Origin: Pseudomonas fluorescens
Lineage (GTDB): Bacteria; Pseudomonadota; Gammaproteobacteria; Pseudomonadales; Pseudomonadaceae
Length of the DNA: 64,000 nt
Assembly: GCF_001902145.1 (NCBI RefSeq)
Contig: NZ_MRST01000024.1
Span: 186,001-250,000, forward strand
Reading direction: 5' to 3'
Part shown: positions 33,493 to 43,171 of the stretch, one piece after another
Numbering within the stretch: position 1 is the first letter of the stretch
How the letters are laid out: each line of letters begins with the position of its first letter
Position numbers and translations under genes: made by a program
Notes under the pieces: generated by a model
What the model was told of the DNA's origin: nothing
Databases searched by the model: none
Seen by the model: only the letters and a program-made list of their open reading frames with translations

Positions 33493-34884
33493 ATGAGTAG
33501 TACGCAAAGCTCCAATGACCTCGAACAGGGGCTCAAACCGCGTCACGTCACGATGCTGTCGATTGCCGGTGTCATCGGCGCCGGTTTGTTTGTCGGCTCC
33601 GGCCATGCGATCGCTGCTGCCGGCCCGGCTGTACTGTTGGCCTATGCAGCCGCCGGTACGCTGGTGGTCTTGGTGATGCGCATGCTGGCCGAGATGGCCG
33701 TTGCGTCACCGGATACCGGTTCGTTTTCTACCTATGCCGACCGGGCAATCGGCCACTGGGCCGGTTTCACCATTGGCTGGCTCTACTGGTGGTTCTGGGT
33801 GCTGGTGATTCCACTGGAAGCCAACGCGGCGGCGACCATCCTGCACGCCTGGTTCCCCGACGTGGCGATCTGGGTGTTCACCCTGGTCATTACCTTGCTG
33901 CTCACCGCAACCAACTTGTTCAGCGTGAAGAACTACGGCGAGTTCGAGTTCTGGTTTGCGCTGATCAAGGTCGTGGCGATCGTGGGCTTTGTGATCCTCG
34001 GCCTGGCCGCGATCTTCGGCTTCTTGCCCACCAGCCAGGTCAGCGGTGTTTCGCACCTGTTCGATACCCAAGGGTTCATGCCCAACGGCATGGGCGCCGT
34101 ATTGGCGGCGATCCTGACCACCATGTTCTCGTTCATGGGCACCGAGATTGTCACCATCGCTGCAGCCGAATCGAAGAACCCGGGCCAGCAAATCACCAAG
34201 GCCACCAACTCGGTGATCTGGCGGATTGGTTTGTTCTACCTGTTGTCGATCTTCATCGTCGTGTCCCTGGTGCCTTGGAACGATCCGACCCTGGCTGCCG
34301 TAGGTTCCTACCAGACCGTGCTGGAGCGCATGGGTATCCCGAACGCCAAGCTGATTGTCGACCTGGTGGTGCTGGTTGCCGTGACCAGCTGCCTCAACTC
34401 AGCGCTGTACACCGCCTCGCGCATGCTGTTCTCCCTGGGCCGTCGCGGTGACGCACCGGCCGTGGCCAAGCGTACCAACAAGAGCGGCACGCCTTACTGG
34501 GCAGTGTTGCTGTCTACCGGCGCTGCATTCCTGGCGGTATTCGCCAACTATGTCGCTCCGGCGGCGGTGTTCGAATTCCTGCTGGCCAGCTCCGGCGCCA
34601 TCGCGTTGCTGGTGTACCTGGTGATTGCCGTGTCGCAACTGCGCATGCGCCAGAAGCGTGCGGCGGCGGGCGAGAAGATCGTCTTCAAGATGTGGCTGTT
34701 CCCAGGCCTGACGTACGCGGTGATGGTGTTTATCGTCGGTACGTTGACCATCATGCTGTTCCAGGAAGCGCACCGGGTCGAGATCATCGCGACGGGTGTG
34801 TTGAGCTTGCTGGTGGTGTTGGCGGGGTTGGTGGTGGCGAGCCGTCGCAAGGCCCAAAGAGTGGGGGCTGCGGCGCTTAACTGA
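33493..34884 (+). CDS. gabP: GABA permease
   Basis: This 463-residue APC-superfamily transporter has 12 predicted helices. It begins MSSTQSSNDLEQGLKPRHVT and shows the amino-acid permease signature SIAGVIGAGLFVGSGHAIAA and the GabP-like segments GAVLAAILTTMFSFMGTEIV and TIAAAESKNPGQQITKATNS. It is close in length and text to E. coli GabP; related AnsP/ProY-type permeases are the alternative. The ATG at 33493 follows AAAGG. Import of 4-aminobutyrate as nitrogen source agrees with the sigma54 promoter. No gabTD genes are adjacent. Confidence 0.82.
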   Translation: MSSTQSSNDLEQGLKPRHVTMLSIAGVIGAGLFVGSGHAIAAAGPAVLLAYAAAGTLVVLVMRMLAEMAVASPDTGSFSTYADRAIGHWAGFTIGWLYWWFWVLVIPLEANAAATILHAWFPDVAIWVFTLVITLLLTATNLFSVKNYGEFEFWFALIKVVAIVGFVILGLAAIFGFLPTSQVSGVSHLFDTQGFMPNGMGAVLAAILTTMFSFMGTEIVTIAAAESKNPGQQITKATNSVIWRIGLFYLLSIFIVVSLVPWNDPTLAAVGSYQTVLERMGIPNAKLIVDLVVLVAVTSCLNSALYTASRMLFSLGRRGDAPAVAKRTNKSGTPYWAVLLSTGAAFLAVFANYVAPAAVFEFLLASSGAIALLVYLVIAVSQLRMRQKRAAAGEKIVFKMWLFPGLTYAVMVFIVGTLTIMLFQEAHRVEIIATGVLSLLVVLAGLVVASRRKAQRVGAAALN

Positions 34885-34901
34885 TACGCCGCTATTCAAA
34901 C

Positions 34902-34990
34902 TGTGGGAGCGGGCTTGCTCGCGAATGCATTCTGACAGTCACTCAATTATTGACTGGTCTACCGCATTCGCGAGCAAGCCCGCTCCCACA
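34902..34990. repeat. REP doublet
   Basis: An inverted pair of TGTGGGAGCGGGCTTGCTCG units lies between gabP and a converging gene. Confidence 0.85.
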
Positions 34991-35003
34991 TTTTTGTTTT
35001 GTG

Positions 35004-35417
35004 TCAGTCGGGGGCGTTGGCCAGCGCCTGGGACGCCGCCACGTAATCGGCCTGGAACTGCGGCGACTCAATCCACGCTAACGCCGCGGCTTCGTCATCG
35101 CTGTCCGTCGCCCACTGCCGATACTCGATCAGCGCCGCCAGGATAAAGTCGGTCGCTTCCTCTTCGCCTTCCTGCTCCAGCACCAACGCCAGCAACGGGT
35201 GCGCCAGGAACACCGCACACAGCGCCTGCTGGCTGATCTCGCCGGCGGTACGCATTTCGACGAACAGTTCAGTCAAATCCACCGACTCAAGGTCGATGCG
35301 GCTGTCGTCGCCCGCGAAGGCATCCGGCTTGTGTGCCACGGCGCGCTGGGTGCGGTTTTGCTTGGCCTTGGCTTTTGCCCGGTGGGCGCGTTTTTGCTGC
35401 TTGTTTGGCGAGGCCAT
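35004..35417 (-). CDS. Conserved hypothetical protein
   Basis: A 137-residue soluble protein has a strongly basic N-terminus (MASPNKQQKRAHRAKAKAKQ) and an acidic helical remainder (LFVEMRTAGEISQQALCAVF, EQEGEEEATDFILAALIEYR). No signal peptide or known domain is seen. The basic tail suggests RNA or ribosome contact, which is speculation. It converges on gabP across a REP doublet and diverges from the exporter gene at 35577. Confidence 0.75.
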   Translation of the reverse strand: MASPNKQQKRAHRAKAKAKQNRTQRAVAHKPDAFAGDDSRIDLESVDLTELFVEMRTAGEISQQALCAVFLAHPLLALVLEQEGEEEATDFILAALIEYRQWATDSDDEAAALAWIESPQFQADYVAASQALANAPD

Positions 35418-35576
35418 GGGCTCGACGTCCTTGGGGTCTGGGGTCTAGAGGGTGTATTGAAGCGCAGGTTGGGGTAAATCCCAAGGGTTTCTCGGGCGGC
35501 AATGATTGCTGTAGTGCTCGACCTTATCTGCGCGGGTACTTAGGCTGACAGTCTAATGATCCACCAGAGCCCGCCC

Positions 35577-36542
35577 ATGACCCGTGACACCCTGGAACAC
35601 CATCAGGTCCCGATCTACTTCGTTGCTGTCTTTGTGGCGGTCACGTTCGGTCTGCTCTGGCCCTTGTCAGCTCAGGGCCTCAGCCTTTGGGTGACACCTG
35701 CCATCGCCGTGCTGATGTATGCGATGTTTTTGCAGATCCCCTTTCTTGAGCTGCGCCAAGGCTTGGGCAACAAGCGCTTCATGGCGGCCTTGCTGCTGGC
35801 CAATTTCATCCTGGTGCCTTTGCTGGTGTGGGGGTTGACCCGCGGCCTGGTGGAGCGCCCGGCGTTGCTGGTGGGCGCTCTGCTGGTGTTGCTGACGCCC
35901 TGTATCGACTACGTGGTGGTGTTTACCCATATCGGCAAGGGCGATTCGCGGTCGATGCTGGCGGCAACCCCGCTGCTGCTGTTGCTGCAACTGTTGCTGT
36001 TGCCGGTATACCTGGGGCTGATGTTGGGCGAGCAATCCAGCGTGGTGGTAGTGGCGGGGCCCTTTGTCGAGGCGTTCGTGGGGTTGATTGTGGTGCCGAT
36101 GCTTCTGGCGGTCCTCACCAGCGCTCTTGCGCGGCGGTCGAGCACCATCAGTCATTGGAACAGTGCCTGGGCGTGGTTGCCGGTGCCGGCGATGGCGCTG
36201 GTGTTGTTTGTCGTGCTCGCTTCGCACATCACTGCGGTGGTGCGAGATATCAACTTGTTGTTGCCGGTCATTCCAATCTACGTGGCGTTTGTACTGTTGG
36301 CGCCGTTGATGGGCATTGGGGCTGCGCGGCTGTTCGCACTGCCAGCGGTGACGGCGCGGGCGGTGACGTTCAGTGCGTCGACGCGTAATTCGCTGGTGGT
36401 TTTGCCACTGGCGCTGGCCCTGCCGGAGGATGTGCGCGGTTTGGCCGCAACGGTGGTGATCCTGCAGACCCTGATCGAGTTGGTTGCCGAATTGCTCTAC
36501 GTTCGCCTGATCCCGGCAGTGGTGTGGCCCACCAGTCGGTAA
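35577..36542 (+). CDS. Arsenic resistance/bile-acid-symporter family membrane protein
   Basis: This protein of about 321 residues has ten hydrophobic helices of the BART superfamily (ACR3/BASS fold). It contains a cysteine in the fourth-helix region (LVLLTPCIDYVVVFTHIGKG) at a place comparable to the ACR3 metalloid cysteine, and FSASTRNSLVVLPLALALPE in helix 9. An ATG at 35556 would add seven residues; the one at 35577 gives MTRDTLEHHQVPIYF. No arsR, arsC or arsH gene is adjacent, so arsenite export is not certain and another anion or organic substrate is possible. Confidence 0.78.
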   Translation: MTRDTLEHHQVPIYFVAVFVAVTFGLLWPLSAQGLSLWVTPAIAVLMYAMFLQIPFLELRQGLGNKRFMAALLLANFILVPLLVWGLTRGLVERPALLVGALLVLLTPCIDYVVVFTHIGKGDSRSMLAATPLLLLLQLLLLPVYLGLMLGEQSSVVVVAGPFVEAFVGLIVVPMLLAVLTSALARRSSTISHWNSAWAWLPVPAMALVLFVVLASHITAVVRDINLLLPVIPIYVAFVLLAPLMGIGAARLFALPAVTARAVTFSASTRNSLVVLPLALALPEDVRGLAATVVILQTLIELVAELLYVRLIPAVVWPTSR

Positions 36543-36629
36543 CCACGTGAATGTGCAGGTCTGTTCAGGCGCCATTCAGGGGCGCGTTCGGCACCATACG
36601 CCAGCGCTTCCCACCTGACAGGTCACCCG

Positions 36630-38237
36630 ATGGATTACCGCAACCGTTTTCGCCTGGAGTCACTGGGTATTTTCCTGGTTGCTCTCTTGTTGTTCACAGG
36701 AGGCATCTGGGATCAGCAGCCCCAGGGTTTTGACGGGCGTTGGGCGCTGTTCATGCAGGAAATGTATCACCACGGCGCGAGTCTTTTCCCCACCACCTAC
36801 GGCCAGCCCTATGCGGACTACCCAGGCACCGCGACCTTCTTCAGTTATCTATTCGCCCGCTTGTTCGACGCGCCGAACCACTTGGCGAATGTGCTGCCCA
36901 CGGCGCTCGCGTCGGCGGGGGTGATCGCGCTGATGTATCGCCTGCTGGCACCCTACAGCCGTGCCTGGTCGCTGCTGACGGTGCTGCTCACGCTACTCAC
37001 CGCCCAGCTGCTCGAAAAGTCGCGCTCGGTTTGTCTGGACCAGATGGTCGCGTTGTTATGCGTAAGCAGTTTCTACCTGTTGCACACCGGCGAACGCCTC
37101 GGGTCACGGCTGAGGCAACTGGCGGTGTTCCCGCTGTTCATCCTGGGTTTCGCCATACGTGGGCCGCTGGGGTTGATTGAAGTCTGCGGGGTGGTGTGTG
37201 TGTATTGGGCGTTGGGCAAGCCGGGGGAGCGTGTCCGGCAGGTGCTGATCCACGGCGTTGTCGGCCTGGTGCTGCTCGCAGCGTGCTGGTGGCTGCTGAT
37301 GAAGCTTGCGCGGTTCAGTGGTGGCGATGCCTTTGCCGATGAAGTCTTCAAGATGCAAGTCGGTGGGCGTCTGGATGAGTCGGGTGAGCCGTTTTACTTT
37401 TACTTCCAGCTGAGCTTGTACCGCTACTTCCCGGTGGTACCGCTGGCGTTGGCGACCCTGGTGATGCTGCGCCATCGCTGGCCCGAGCGTTGGGCCAATG
37501 AGCACCTGCAATTGCTGGTGCGCTTGGGGGGCTGCGGCTTGATGATTCTGCTCGGCCTGTCGGTACCGCATTTCAAGCGCGCTTATTACATTCTGCCGAT
37601 GGTGCCGATGTTTGCGGCTGTCGCTGCCTATGGGCTGCTTCATGCGCAAGGCTGGCTGGTGGGCGTGCGCCGTTGCTATGAATGGCTCGTCGCGGCGCTG
37701 CCGGCGTTGTGCGTGGTTGTGTTGTTTGTGTGTCGACACGCCTGGCACAAACAGGGCTACTGGCCGGAGATTTCCTTGCCGTTGATGATCGGCGTGCTGG
37801 TGGTGCTGCAAGCCGCAGCGTTGATTGCCTGGCAGCGAGCATGGCGGTTGGTGTGGCTCAGTCTGATCGCCCTGGCGGCGCAATGGCTGTTGCTGGTGAC
37901 GGTGATAGAGCCGGCCAAGGACCTGCAATTCGACACCCGGCGGTTTGTCAGCCAAGTGGAGGCGTTGCGGGAGGCGCAGCCAGGCCCCTTGGTGTTTGTC
38001 GACCTGGCCCGGGATACCTGGGCGGTGCGCTACATGATGAACCTGGATCACGATGAACAGCCGCTATTTGTCGGGCGTCACGAACTTGAGAAGTTGGCGG
38101 CGCTGCCCCGGCCCTCCTGGGTGATTGTGTCGCGCAAGGAGACCGCGTTGTTGAAGGGTTCGCCGGTGGAGCACCTGGCACCGAGCTATCAGGGGCGCTT
38201 GAATGACAATCCGTTGATGGTGTTTTTGCTCAGGTAA
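36630..38237 (+). CDS. ArnT-like glycosyltransferase (GT-C, PMT_2 family)
   Basis: This 535-residue integral membrane protein begins MDYRNRFRLESLGIFLVALL. The first periplasmic loop has the GT-C pattern WDQQPQGFDGRWALFMQEMY then PYADYPGTATFFSYLFARLF, and further helices run to about residue 430. A soluble C-terminal part of about 100 residues follows. The family transfers sugars from polyprenyl phosphate to lipid A or proteins. It stands alone, without arn or pmt partners, so the acceptor is unknown. The text is closer to generic phospholipid-carrier-dependent glycosyltransferases than to ArnT itself. Confidence 0.82.
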   Translation: MDYRNRFRLESLGIFLVALLLFTGGIWDQQPQGFDGRWALFMQEMYHHGASLFPTTYGQPYADYPGTATFFSYLFARLFDAPNHLANVLPTALASAGVIALMYRLLAPYSRAWSLLTVLLTLLTAQLLEKSRSVCLDQMVALLCVSSFYLLHTGERLGSRLRQLAVFPLFILGFAIRGPLGLIEVCGVVCVYWALGKPGERVRQVLIHGVVGLVLLAACWWLLMKLARFSGGDAFADEVFKMQVGGRLDESGEPFYFYFQLSLYRYFPVVPLALATLVMLRHRWPERWANEHLQLLVRLGGCGLMILLGLSVPHFKRAYYILPMVPMFAAVAAYGLLHAQGWLVGVRRCYEWLVAALPALCVVVLFVCRHAWHKQGYWPEISLPLMIGVLVVLQAAALIAWQRAWRLVWLSLIALAAQWLLLVTVIEPAKDLQFDTRRFVSQVEALREAQPGPLVFVDLARDTWAVRYMMNLDHDEQPLFVGRHELEKLAALPRPSWVIVSRKETALLKGSPVEHLAPSYQGRLNDNPLMVFLLR

Positions 38238-38273
38238 GGAGGCCCTTGAGCCAAGGGGCTGCCGAGCAGCTGA

Positions 38274-38945
38274 TTACTTGCAACGGAAGCCTTCAGGCAT
38301 CGTGACCGTGTAGTTGCGCTGCACGCGGTCCTGAAAATTCAGATTCTGCAAACCCTGCTGTACCAGAAAGGCTTCTACCTTGGCGGCTTGGCAATCGTCG
38401 TTATAGGACGACGCCCGTAGCAGGTAGACCGCACGCCTGCTCACTTCATCGCGAGCGGTGACCCGGAAGGTGGTGAGCGTGGTGTAGCCGGTGCGCTCCG
38501 AGGTCCCTACCGGGCCGTAGGAAGTGTTTGGGGTACTGGTACAGGTCAGTTGGTCGGTCTTTTTCTTGTTCTTCTTGCATTGGGTGGTGGTGCTGTTTGC
38601 CACTTGCCCGTATTCGGTGGCGGTGTAGCGATAAGTCACCTGCTTGCTGTCGACATCCAGGGTGACGGTCATTTTGATCGGCGCGTGGTTCTTGGGCAGG
38701 GTGGTGTCGGTGAAGACATTGCGAAAGCCCTGGTCCTGCATGGCGCGAACCATGTCGCGCAGGTAGTAGCGGGCATTGAGCGAGTTTTCATCACTGCCGC
38801 CAGTGGAGGTCACCAGCACGGTTGCCTGGCGGTCAAAGTGATAGTCGGGATCAGGCGTTGCGTTGATCGCTACGTCCAGCTGCGTGGCACACCCACTGAG
38901 CAGGGCGGTCAGTATTAATAGGGTGCAAAGCAAGAAGCGGGTCAT
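38274..38945 (-). CDS. Lipoprotein of DUF4136-like type
   Basis: This 223-residue protein has a lipobox (LLILTALLSGCATQLDV), so it is a lipid-anchored envelope protein. The mature region contains DYHFDRQATVLVTSTGG, an YGPVGTSERTGYTTLTTFRV strand and two or three cysteines (C124, C134, C185, C222 by approximate count). The pattern resembles DUF4136 lipoproteins, whose role is unknown. It converges with the glycosyltransferase gene 36 bases away. Confidence 0.78.
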   Translation of the reverse strand: MTRFLLCTLLILTALLSGCATQLDVAINATPDPDYHFDRQATVLVTSTGGSDENSLNARYYLRDMVRAMQDQGFRNVFTDTTLPKNHAPIKMTVTLDVDSKQVTYRYTATEYGQVANSTTTQCKKNKKKTDQLTCTSTPNTSYGPVGTSERTGYTTLTTFRVTARDEVSRRAVYLLRASSYNDDCQAAKVEAFLVQQGLQNLNFQDRVQRNYTVTMPEGFRCK

Positions 38946-39070
38946 GAAAAAACCTTACAACTGAGATTTGGGTAAAGGCTGAACGATTGAGTCCAGCCAA
39001 AAATAACCCTCAATCGTCCTGCTGCGACATCGTGTCCGTAATGCGTGAGTCGCATTAAATCGCAGGCAAT

Positions 39071-39108
39071 AAAAAACCCCAAGGAACACATTGTTCCTTG
39101 GGGTTTTT
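39071..39108 (-). terminator. Terminator of tRNA-Phe
   Basis: A 17-base stem AAAAACCCCAAGGAACA with its complement TGTTCCTTGGGGTTTTT has a loop of a few bases and A/T runs on both sides; it follows the tRNA 3' end by nine bases. Confidence 0.88.
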
Positions 39109-39116
39109 CGGTATTT

Positions 39117-39192
39117 TGGTGCCCAGAGACGGAATCGAACCGCCGACACGGGGATTTTCAATCCCCTGCTCTACCGACTGAGCTATCTGGGC
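39117..39192 (-). tRNA. tRNA-Phe (anticodon GAA)
   Basis: This is a 76-base cloverleaf with encoded CCA. The acceptor stem is GCCCAGA/TCTGGGC, the D arm GCTC/GAGC, and the anticodon loop ATTGAAAAT carries GAA for Phe. The TPsiC arm GGTTCGATTCC is normal. Confidence 0.97.
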
Positions 39193-39295
39193 AACGGGGC
39201 GCATTAAACGGGTTTTTCAGGGGGGCGTCAAGCAAGTTTTCAAAAAATATTTAATTATTACCGTCGCTTACGTGCCAACCCCGATTTTTGATCAA

Positions 39296-39568
39296 TTATT
39301 GAGCAGGTGGAACGTAGCCTTCGGCCTTGGCGTAATCTTCGCCGGAAAAGAACTTGTCCATTTCGCCCTGCAGGTATTTGCGGTCTTCGGCGTTCATCAT
39401 GTTCAGGCGTTTTTCGTTAATCAGCAGGGTCTGGTGTTTTTGCCAGTCGGCCCAGGCCTGGGCGGAGACGTTATCGTAGATGTCCTGGCCTTTGGCACCC
39501 GGAAAAGGGGCACGTTCGAGGGCTGGCAGTTCTTCTTTGTACTTGCGGCACATGATGGTGCGGGTCAT
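39296..39568 (-). CDS. yggX: Fe(2+)-trafficking protein YggX
   Basis: This 90-residue protein begins [20 protein letters not shown] and contains [20 protein letters not shown] then [17 protein letters not shown], the full YggX signature with the single conserved cysteine C7. It protects iron-sulfur clusters from oxidation and helps iron supply. It overlaps the mutY stop by four bases, and MutY itself is an iron-sulfur protein, so co-expression makes sense. Confidence 0.97.
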   Translation of the reverse strand: MTRTIMCRKYKEELPALERAPFPGAKGQDIYDNVSAQAWADWQKHQTLLINEKRLNMMNAEDRKYLQGEMDKFFSGEDYAKAEGYVPPAQ

Positions 39569-40632
39569 GACGAAACTCCTGCGTTCAATACGTCGGCCGC
39601 GCGCTTCAGCAGTTTTTTCACCGGGGCGGCAAGGCCCAGGCGCGGCGGGGTGGCGAGGTTATACCAGAGCCAGTCGGCCTCGGCCACGTGATGGGCGGTT
39701 TCCTCGACCTGGACCAGCCAGGGTTCGATGGCCAGCTGGAAGTGGCTGAAGGTGTGGACCAACCCAGGCAGTTCCTGATGCTTGCCCAGCGCCAGCGCGT
39801 GCTGGTTGGCGAGGTGATCCAGGTCTTGCAGGTCGTCCAGCTCCGGCAAGCTCCACAAGCCGCCCCACAAGCCCGTAGACGGGCGACGGTAAAGCAGGAT
39901 GGCGCCCTCGGCGTTGGCCAGCATCGGCATCAGCGTGCGCTTTTGTGGGATGGTCTTGCGCGGCTTGGGGATCGGGTAGCGCGTCTCCAGGCCCAGCATG
40001 TGGGCTTCGCAGCCTTTTTCCAGCGGGCACAGCAGGCAACTGGGTTTGCTGCGGGTGCACAGGGTGGCGCCCATGTCCATCATGGCCTGGGTGTAGGCGT
40101 TGACGCGCTCGAAGGGCGTGAAGCGCTCTGCGGTGGCCCACAACTGCTTGGCCACCTTGGGTTCGCCAGGGTAGCCCTCTTGCGCGGTAAAGCGCGCCAG
40201 CACGCGTTTGACGTTGCCGTCGAGGATCGGTGCGCGCACGCCCATGCTCAGGCTGGCAATCGCGCCAGCGGTGGACAGGCCGATGCCCGGCAGTTCGGTG
40301 AGCTTTTCCACGTCGCGGGGGAATTCGCCGCCGTATTCGGCCACCACTATCTTCGCGGTCTTCTGCAGGTTGCGCGCCCGGGTGTAGTAGCCCAGGCCCG
40401 TCCACAGGTGCAGCACCTCATCTTCCGGCGCGGTGGCCAGGGCTTCGACGGTCGGCAGGGAGGCCATGAACCGGTCGAAGTAGTTGAGCACGGTGCTGAC
40501 CTGGGTCTGTTGCAGCATGATCTCCGACACCCACACCCGGTAAGGGGTAATGCCCTGTTGCCAAGGCAGGTCGTGGCGGCCATGGCGGTCGTACCAGTCC
40601 AGCACCGCTTGTGAAAACTGCTCGTTTCTCAT
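39565..40632 (-). CDS. mutY: A/G-specific adenine glycosylase MutY
   Basis: This 355-residue base-excision enzyme removes adenine mispaired with 8-oxoguanine. The helix-hairpin-helix [20 protein letters not shown] ends near the catalytic Asp in [13 protein letters not shown]. The 4Fe-4S loop is C-x6-C-x2-C-x5-C in [20 protein letters not shown], and the C-terminal NUDIX-like domain recognises 8-oxoG. It overlaps the upstream asmA-family gene and downstream yggX by four bases each. Confidence 0.97.
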   Translation of the reverse strand: MRNEQFSQAVLDWYDRHGRHDLPWQQGITPYRVWVSEIMLQQTQVSTVLNYFDRFMASLPTVEALATAPEDEVLHLWTGLGYYTRARNLQKTAKIVVAEYGGEFPRDVEKLTELPGIGLSTAGAIASLSMGVRAPILDGNVKRVLARFTAQEGYPGEPKVAKQLWATAERFTPFERVNAYTQAMMDMGATLCTRSKPSCLLCPLEKGCEAHMLGLETRYPIPKPRKTIPQKRTLMPMLANAEGAILLYRRPSTGLWGGLWSLPELDDLQDLDHLANQHALALGKHQELPGLVHTFSHFQLAIEPWLVQVEETAHHVAEADWLWYNLATPPRLGLAAPVKKLLKRAADVLNAGVSS

Positions 40633-42845
40633 CGGTTGAACAGGCCTTTCAATGCGTCTTTGAGCTTGGGGTTAACCTTGTCGAGCTTCTCTTCCAGCTT
40701 CTCGTTGAGGCGATTACCGGCCGCCTTGAGGGCGACCTGGCCCAGGCCGTCCTTGTCCAGGCGGCAGGCCTTGGCGCCCAGCTCAAGCGGGCCACGGCAG
40801 CGCAGCGGCACTTCAATGCCCTGGAAGTTGGCGCCGACCTGGCAGGCCGGGTCCGGCACCTCGCGCTTGTCGCCTTCGACGATGATGCCGACGCGGTAGT
40901 CCATGCCCAGCACACGTAAATCCACATCACCGTTGCCGTTGAGCGTCAGGCCAGGGATGCGCACTTTCAGGTCGGGGTTGCTGGCCACGCCGTTACGGAA
41001 CGTGAGGTTGCCGCGCAGTTCCTGGAAGGGCGTGTCCTTGCCGCCTGGTGTGGTGCTCAGGGTCTTGCGGTTGAGCAGGGCGATGCCGGTACACAGTTGC
41101 TGCTCGATGTTGGCATTGAGCAGCACACCGTTGTTGATCACGATGCTGGTGGTGCCGTTGAGGCTGTCGATCAGGGCCTTCTGGCTATTGCCACTGCCGC
41201 TGAGGTTACTGTCGAGGGTGAGCTGGCCTTTGACCGGCGGGTTTTTCCCTTGGGCCTGCAGGATGCGTTCAACAGGCACCTGCTTGATGTGGCTTTGCAG
41301 GGCCAACACTGGCGTGTCCTGGCGTACGTCGAGTGTGCCGTTGGCCTGGAACGTGCCGTTGTAGAGACCGCCGCTAAGGGTGTCGAGCTTGAGTTGCCCG
41401 TCAATGCCAGAGGCTTTGAGCACCGCGTTCTGAATGGGCAACTGGCTCAGGGTCAGCTCTCCAAAGGCCAGGTCTGCATTCACGTCCAGGCTGCGCAGGC
41501 GCGTCAGCGGCAGCAGTTTGTCGTTGCTCCAGGCACCTTTGGTCGGCGCCTCCGGCAATGGCGTGTTGCCGCCTGCCGCCATGGCGCCGGCTTCGCTGCT
41601 CTGTACTTCGGCCTGGCGTGCGGCAGTTGCGCCTTTGGCAGCTTCGGATTTGGCCGGCAGGTAATTGTCGGCATTGAAGGTATCGCCTTTGAGCTGCACA
41701 CGCAGGGATTGCTTGGCGAAGTCATCCACGGCGACGCGGCCGGTGAAGGTGCTGCCATCGAGCTTCAGGTTCAGGTCTTCCAGGGCGACGCTGGTGGGCG
41801 TGCCCTTGAGGCGGCTCACCAGCTCGACCTTGCTCAGGCTGCCTGGGGCCATGGCAGGCAGTGGGTGGCCGACGCTCTCAAGAAACTTGGCCAGGTCAAA
41901 CTGGGCAACCGATAGGGCGCCGCTGATCTGCGGGGTCTTGTCCAGGTCATTGGCCTTCAGTTCGCCCAGGGCGCGCAGTTGGTTGGCCGCCAGTTTCAGG
42001 TTGGTCCATTCGGCGACGTTGGCCGCCAGGTCCACCAACAGTTGGCCCTGGGTAGAAAAGCTCACGGTTTTGCCTTGCAACGGCTCACCGGTGGCCTCGC
42101 CACTAAGGCGCATGTCTTCGAACTGATAACGCTTGAGCGCGCGCTGGATGCGCAAGTTGCCGTTCAGCTCGGTCTTGACCCGCATCAGCGGCTGGTTGCT
42201 ACCCAGGAACGCCGTGAGTTTCAGCGGGATGCTGGCGCCTTCGTGAATGGCACCGGCACTCAGCTGGATACTTTCGGCACTCAATTGCTTGCCGGTCTGT
42301 TCATCGGTGTATTCGACGCGGGCGTTGTTGATGGTCAGGCTGTCGATGTCCAGGCGGATCGGCTGCGGCGGTTTTTCCGGCTTGGTTTCAGCCACCGGTT
42401 CGACCGGCGCGGGAGCGGGGGCGCCTGTGGTTTCGTCGGGCAGGTTCTTGCCGATGTCTTCCCAGTTGCCGTGACCTTGTTTGTCGCGGTTCAGGCGCAG
42501 GTTCAGGCCCTCGACACGTACATCGCTCATCTGCACTTCGCGGCGCAGCAGCGGCAGCACGCGCACCGACAGGCCGAGCATCTGCAAGTCGGCAAACGGT
42601 TGAGTCGGTGCGGTCAGGGTTGCGACGCTGGCTTCATGAAGCTCCAGGCCCAGCCAGGGGAACAGGCTCCAGCCGATATCGCCATTGAGCGTCAGCTCGA
42701 TGTGGGCCTTGTCGCGGGCTATCTGGCGAATTTCTTCTTTGTAGTCGTTGGGATCGAAAAGGTGGGTCAGGGCAAAGCCGAGCGCCACAATGATCAGCAA
42801 CAGCCCGAGAAGTACCAGACCCAGGATTTTGCCGAACGCTTTCAT
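40629..42845 (-). CDS. AsmA-family protein
   Basis: This 738-residue protein starts at ATG 42845 with an N-terminal membrane anchor (ILGLVLLGLLLIIVALGFAL). The AsmA N-terminal domain follows (DYKEEIRQIARDKAHIELTL then NGDIGWSLFPWLGLELHEAS), with a Pro/Ala-rich linker near 150-165 and a long repetitive beta region ending in AsmA_2 (LNGNGDVDLRVLGMDYRVGI). AsmA-like proteins span the periplasm and are linked to phospholipid transport and outer-membrane assembly. It leads the asmA-mutY-yggX operon. Confidence 0.9.
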   Translation of the reverse strand: MKAFGKILGLVLLGLLLIIVALGFALTHLFDPNDYKEEIRQIARDKAHIELTLNGDIGWSLFPWLGLELHEASVATLTAPTQPFADLQMLGLSVRVLPLLRREVQMSDVRVEGLNLRLNRDKQGHGNWEDIGKNLPDETTGAPAPAPVEPVAETKPEKPPQPIRLDIDSLTINNARVEYTDEQTGKQLSAESIQLSAGAIHEGASIPLKLTAFLGSNQPLMRVKTELNGNLRIQRALKRYQFEDMRLSGEATGEPLQGKTVSFSTQGQLLVDLAANVAEWTNLKLAANQLRALGELKANDLDKTPQISGALSVAQFDLAKFLESVGHPLPAMAPGSLSKVELVSRLKGTPTSVALEDLNLKLDGSTFTGRVAVDDFAKQSLRVQLKGDTFNADNYLPAKSEAAKGATAARQAEVQSSEAGAMAAGGNTPLPEAPTKGAWSNDKLLPLTRLRSLDVNADLAFGELTLSQLPIQNAVLKASGIDGQLKLDTLSGGLYNGTFQANGTLDVRQDTPVLALQSHIKQVPVERILQAQGKNPPVKGQLTLDSNLSGSGNSQKALIDSLNGTTSIVINNGVLLNANIEQQLCTGIALLNRKTLSTTPGGKDTPFQELRGNLTFRNGVASNPDLKVRIPGLTLNGNGDVDLRVLGMDYRVGIIVEGDKREVPDPACQVGANFQGIEVPLRCRGPLELGAKACRLDKDGLGQVALKAAGNRLNEKLEEKLDKVNPKLKDALKGLFNR

Positions 42846-43171
42846 GGGCGAGTCCTTGTATGTCGATTTCAAAATTTAGCCGCAGAGTATAACGCCCGAA
42901 GGCCGGCGTCAGTTCACGGATCGTTACATTGTATCCAACGGCGCGGAAATGGGATTTTGACGTCAGAAAAATACAGATAATCCAAAAAAGGTAGTGGCAG
43001 TTTGATTTTTCTGTCATCCACTGGTGCTAATCTCTGCACGTTCGTCCGCCTTCTGCGACTTAACGTCGCGCCTAAAAGGGAGCTTCACTCAACAAAACGG
43101 CCACGCTTTGCGTGCAAGGCCGAGGGAGAGAGCGCCTGACGGACGCATACCAATAACTGGGGGAAACACCA
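42846..43171. other. Divergent promoter region
   Basis: These 326 bases separate the asmA operon from the OFA antiporter gene and hold no gene. The antiporter ribosome site is GGGGGAAA just before 43172. No promoter was identified with confidence; a GG/TG pair near 43021 fails the sigma54 spacing. Confidence 0.4.

Noticed and set aside
43015..43040. Sigma54 promoter upstream of the OFA antiporter
   Set aside because: The TGGTGC...TCTGCA pair has an 11-base instead of a 10-base spacing between GG and GC.
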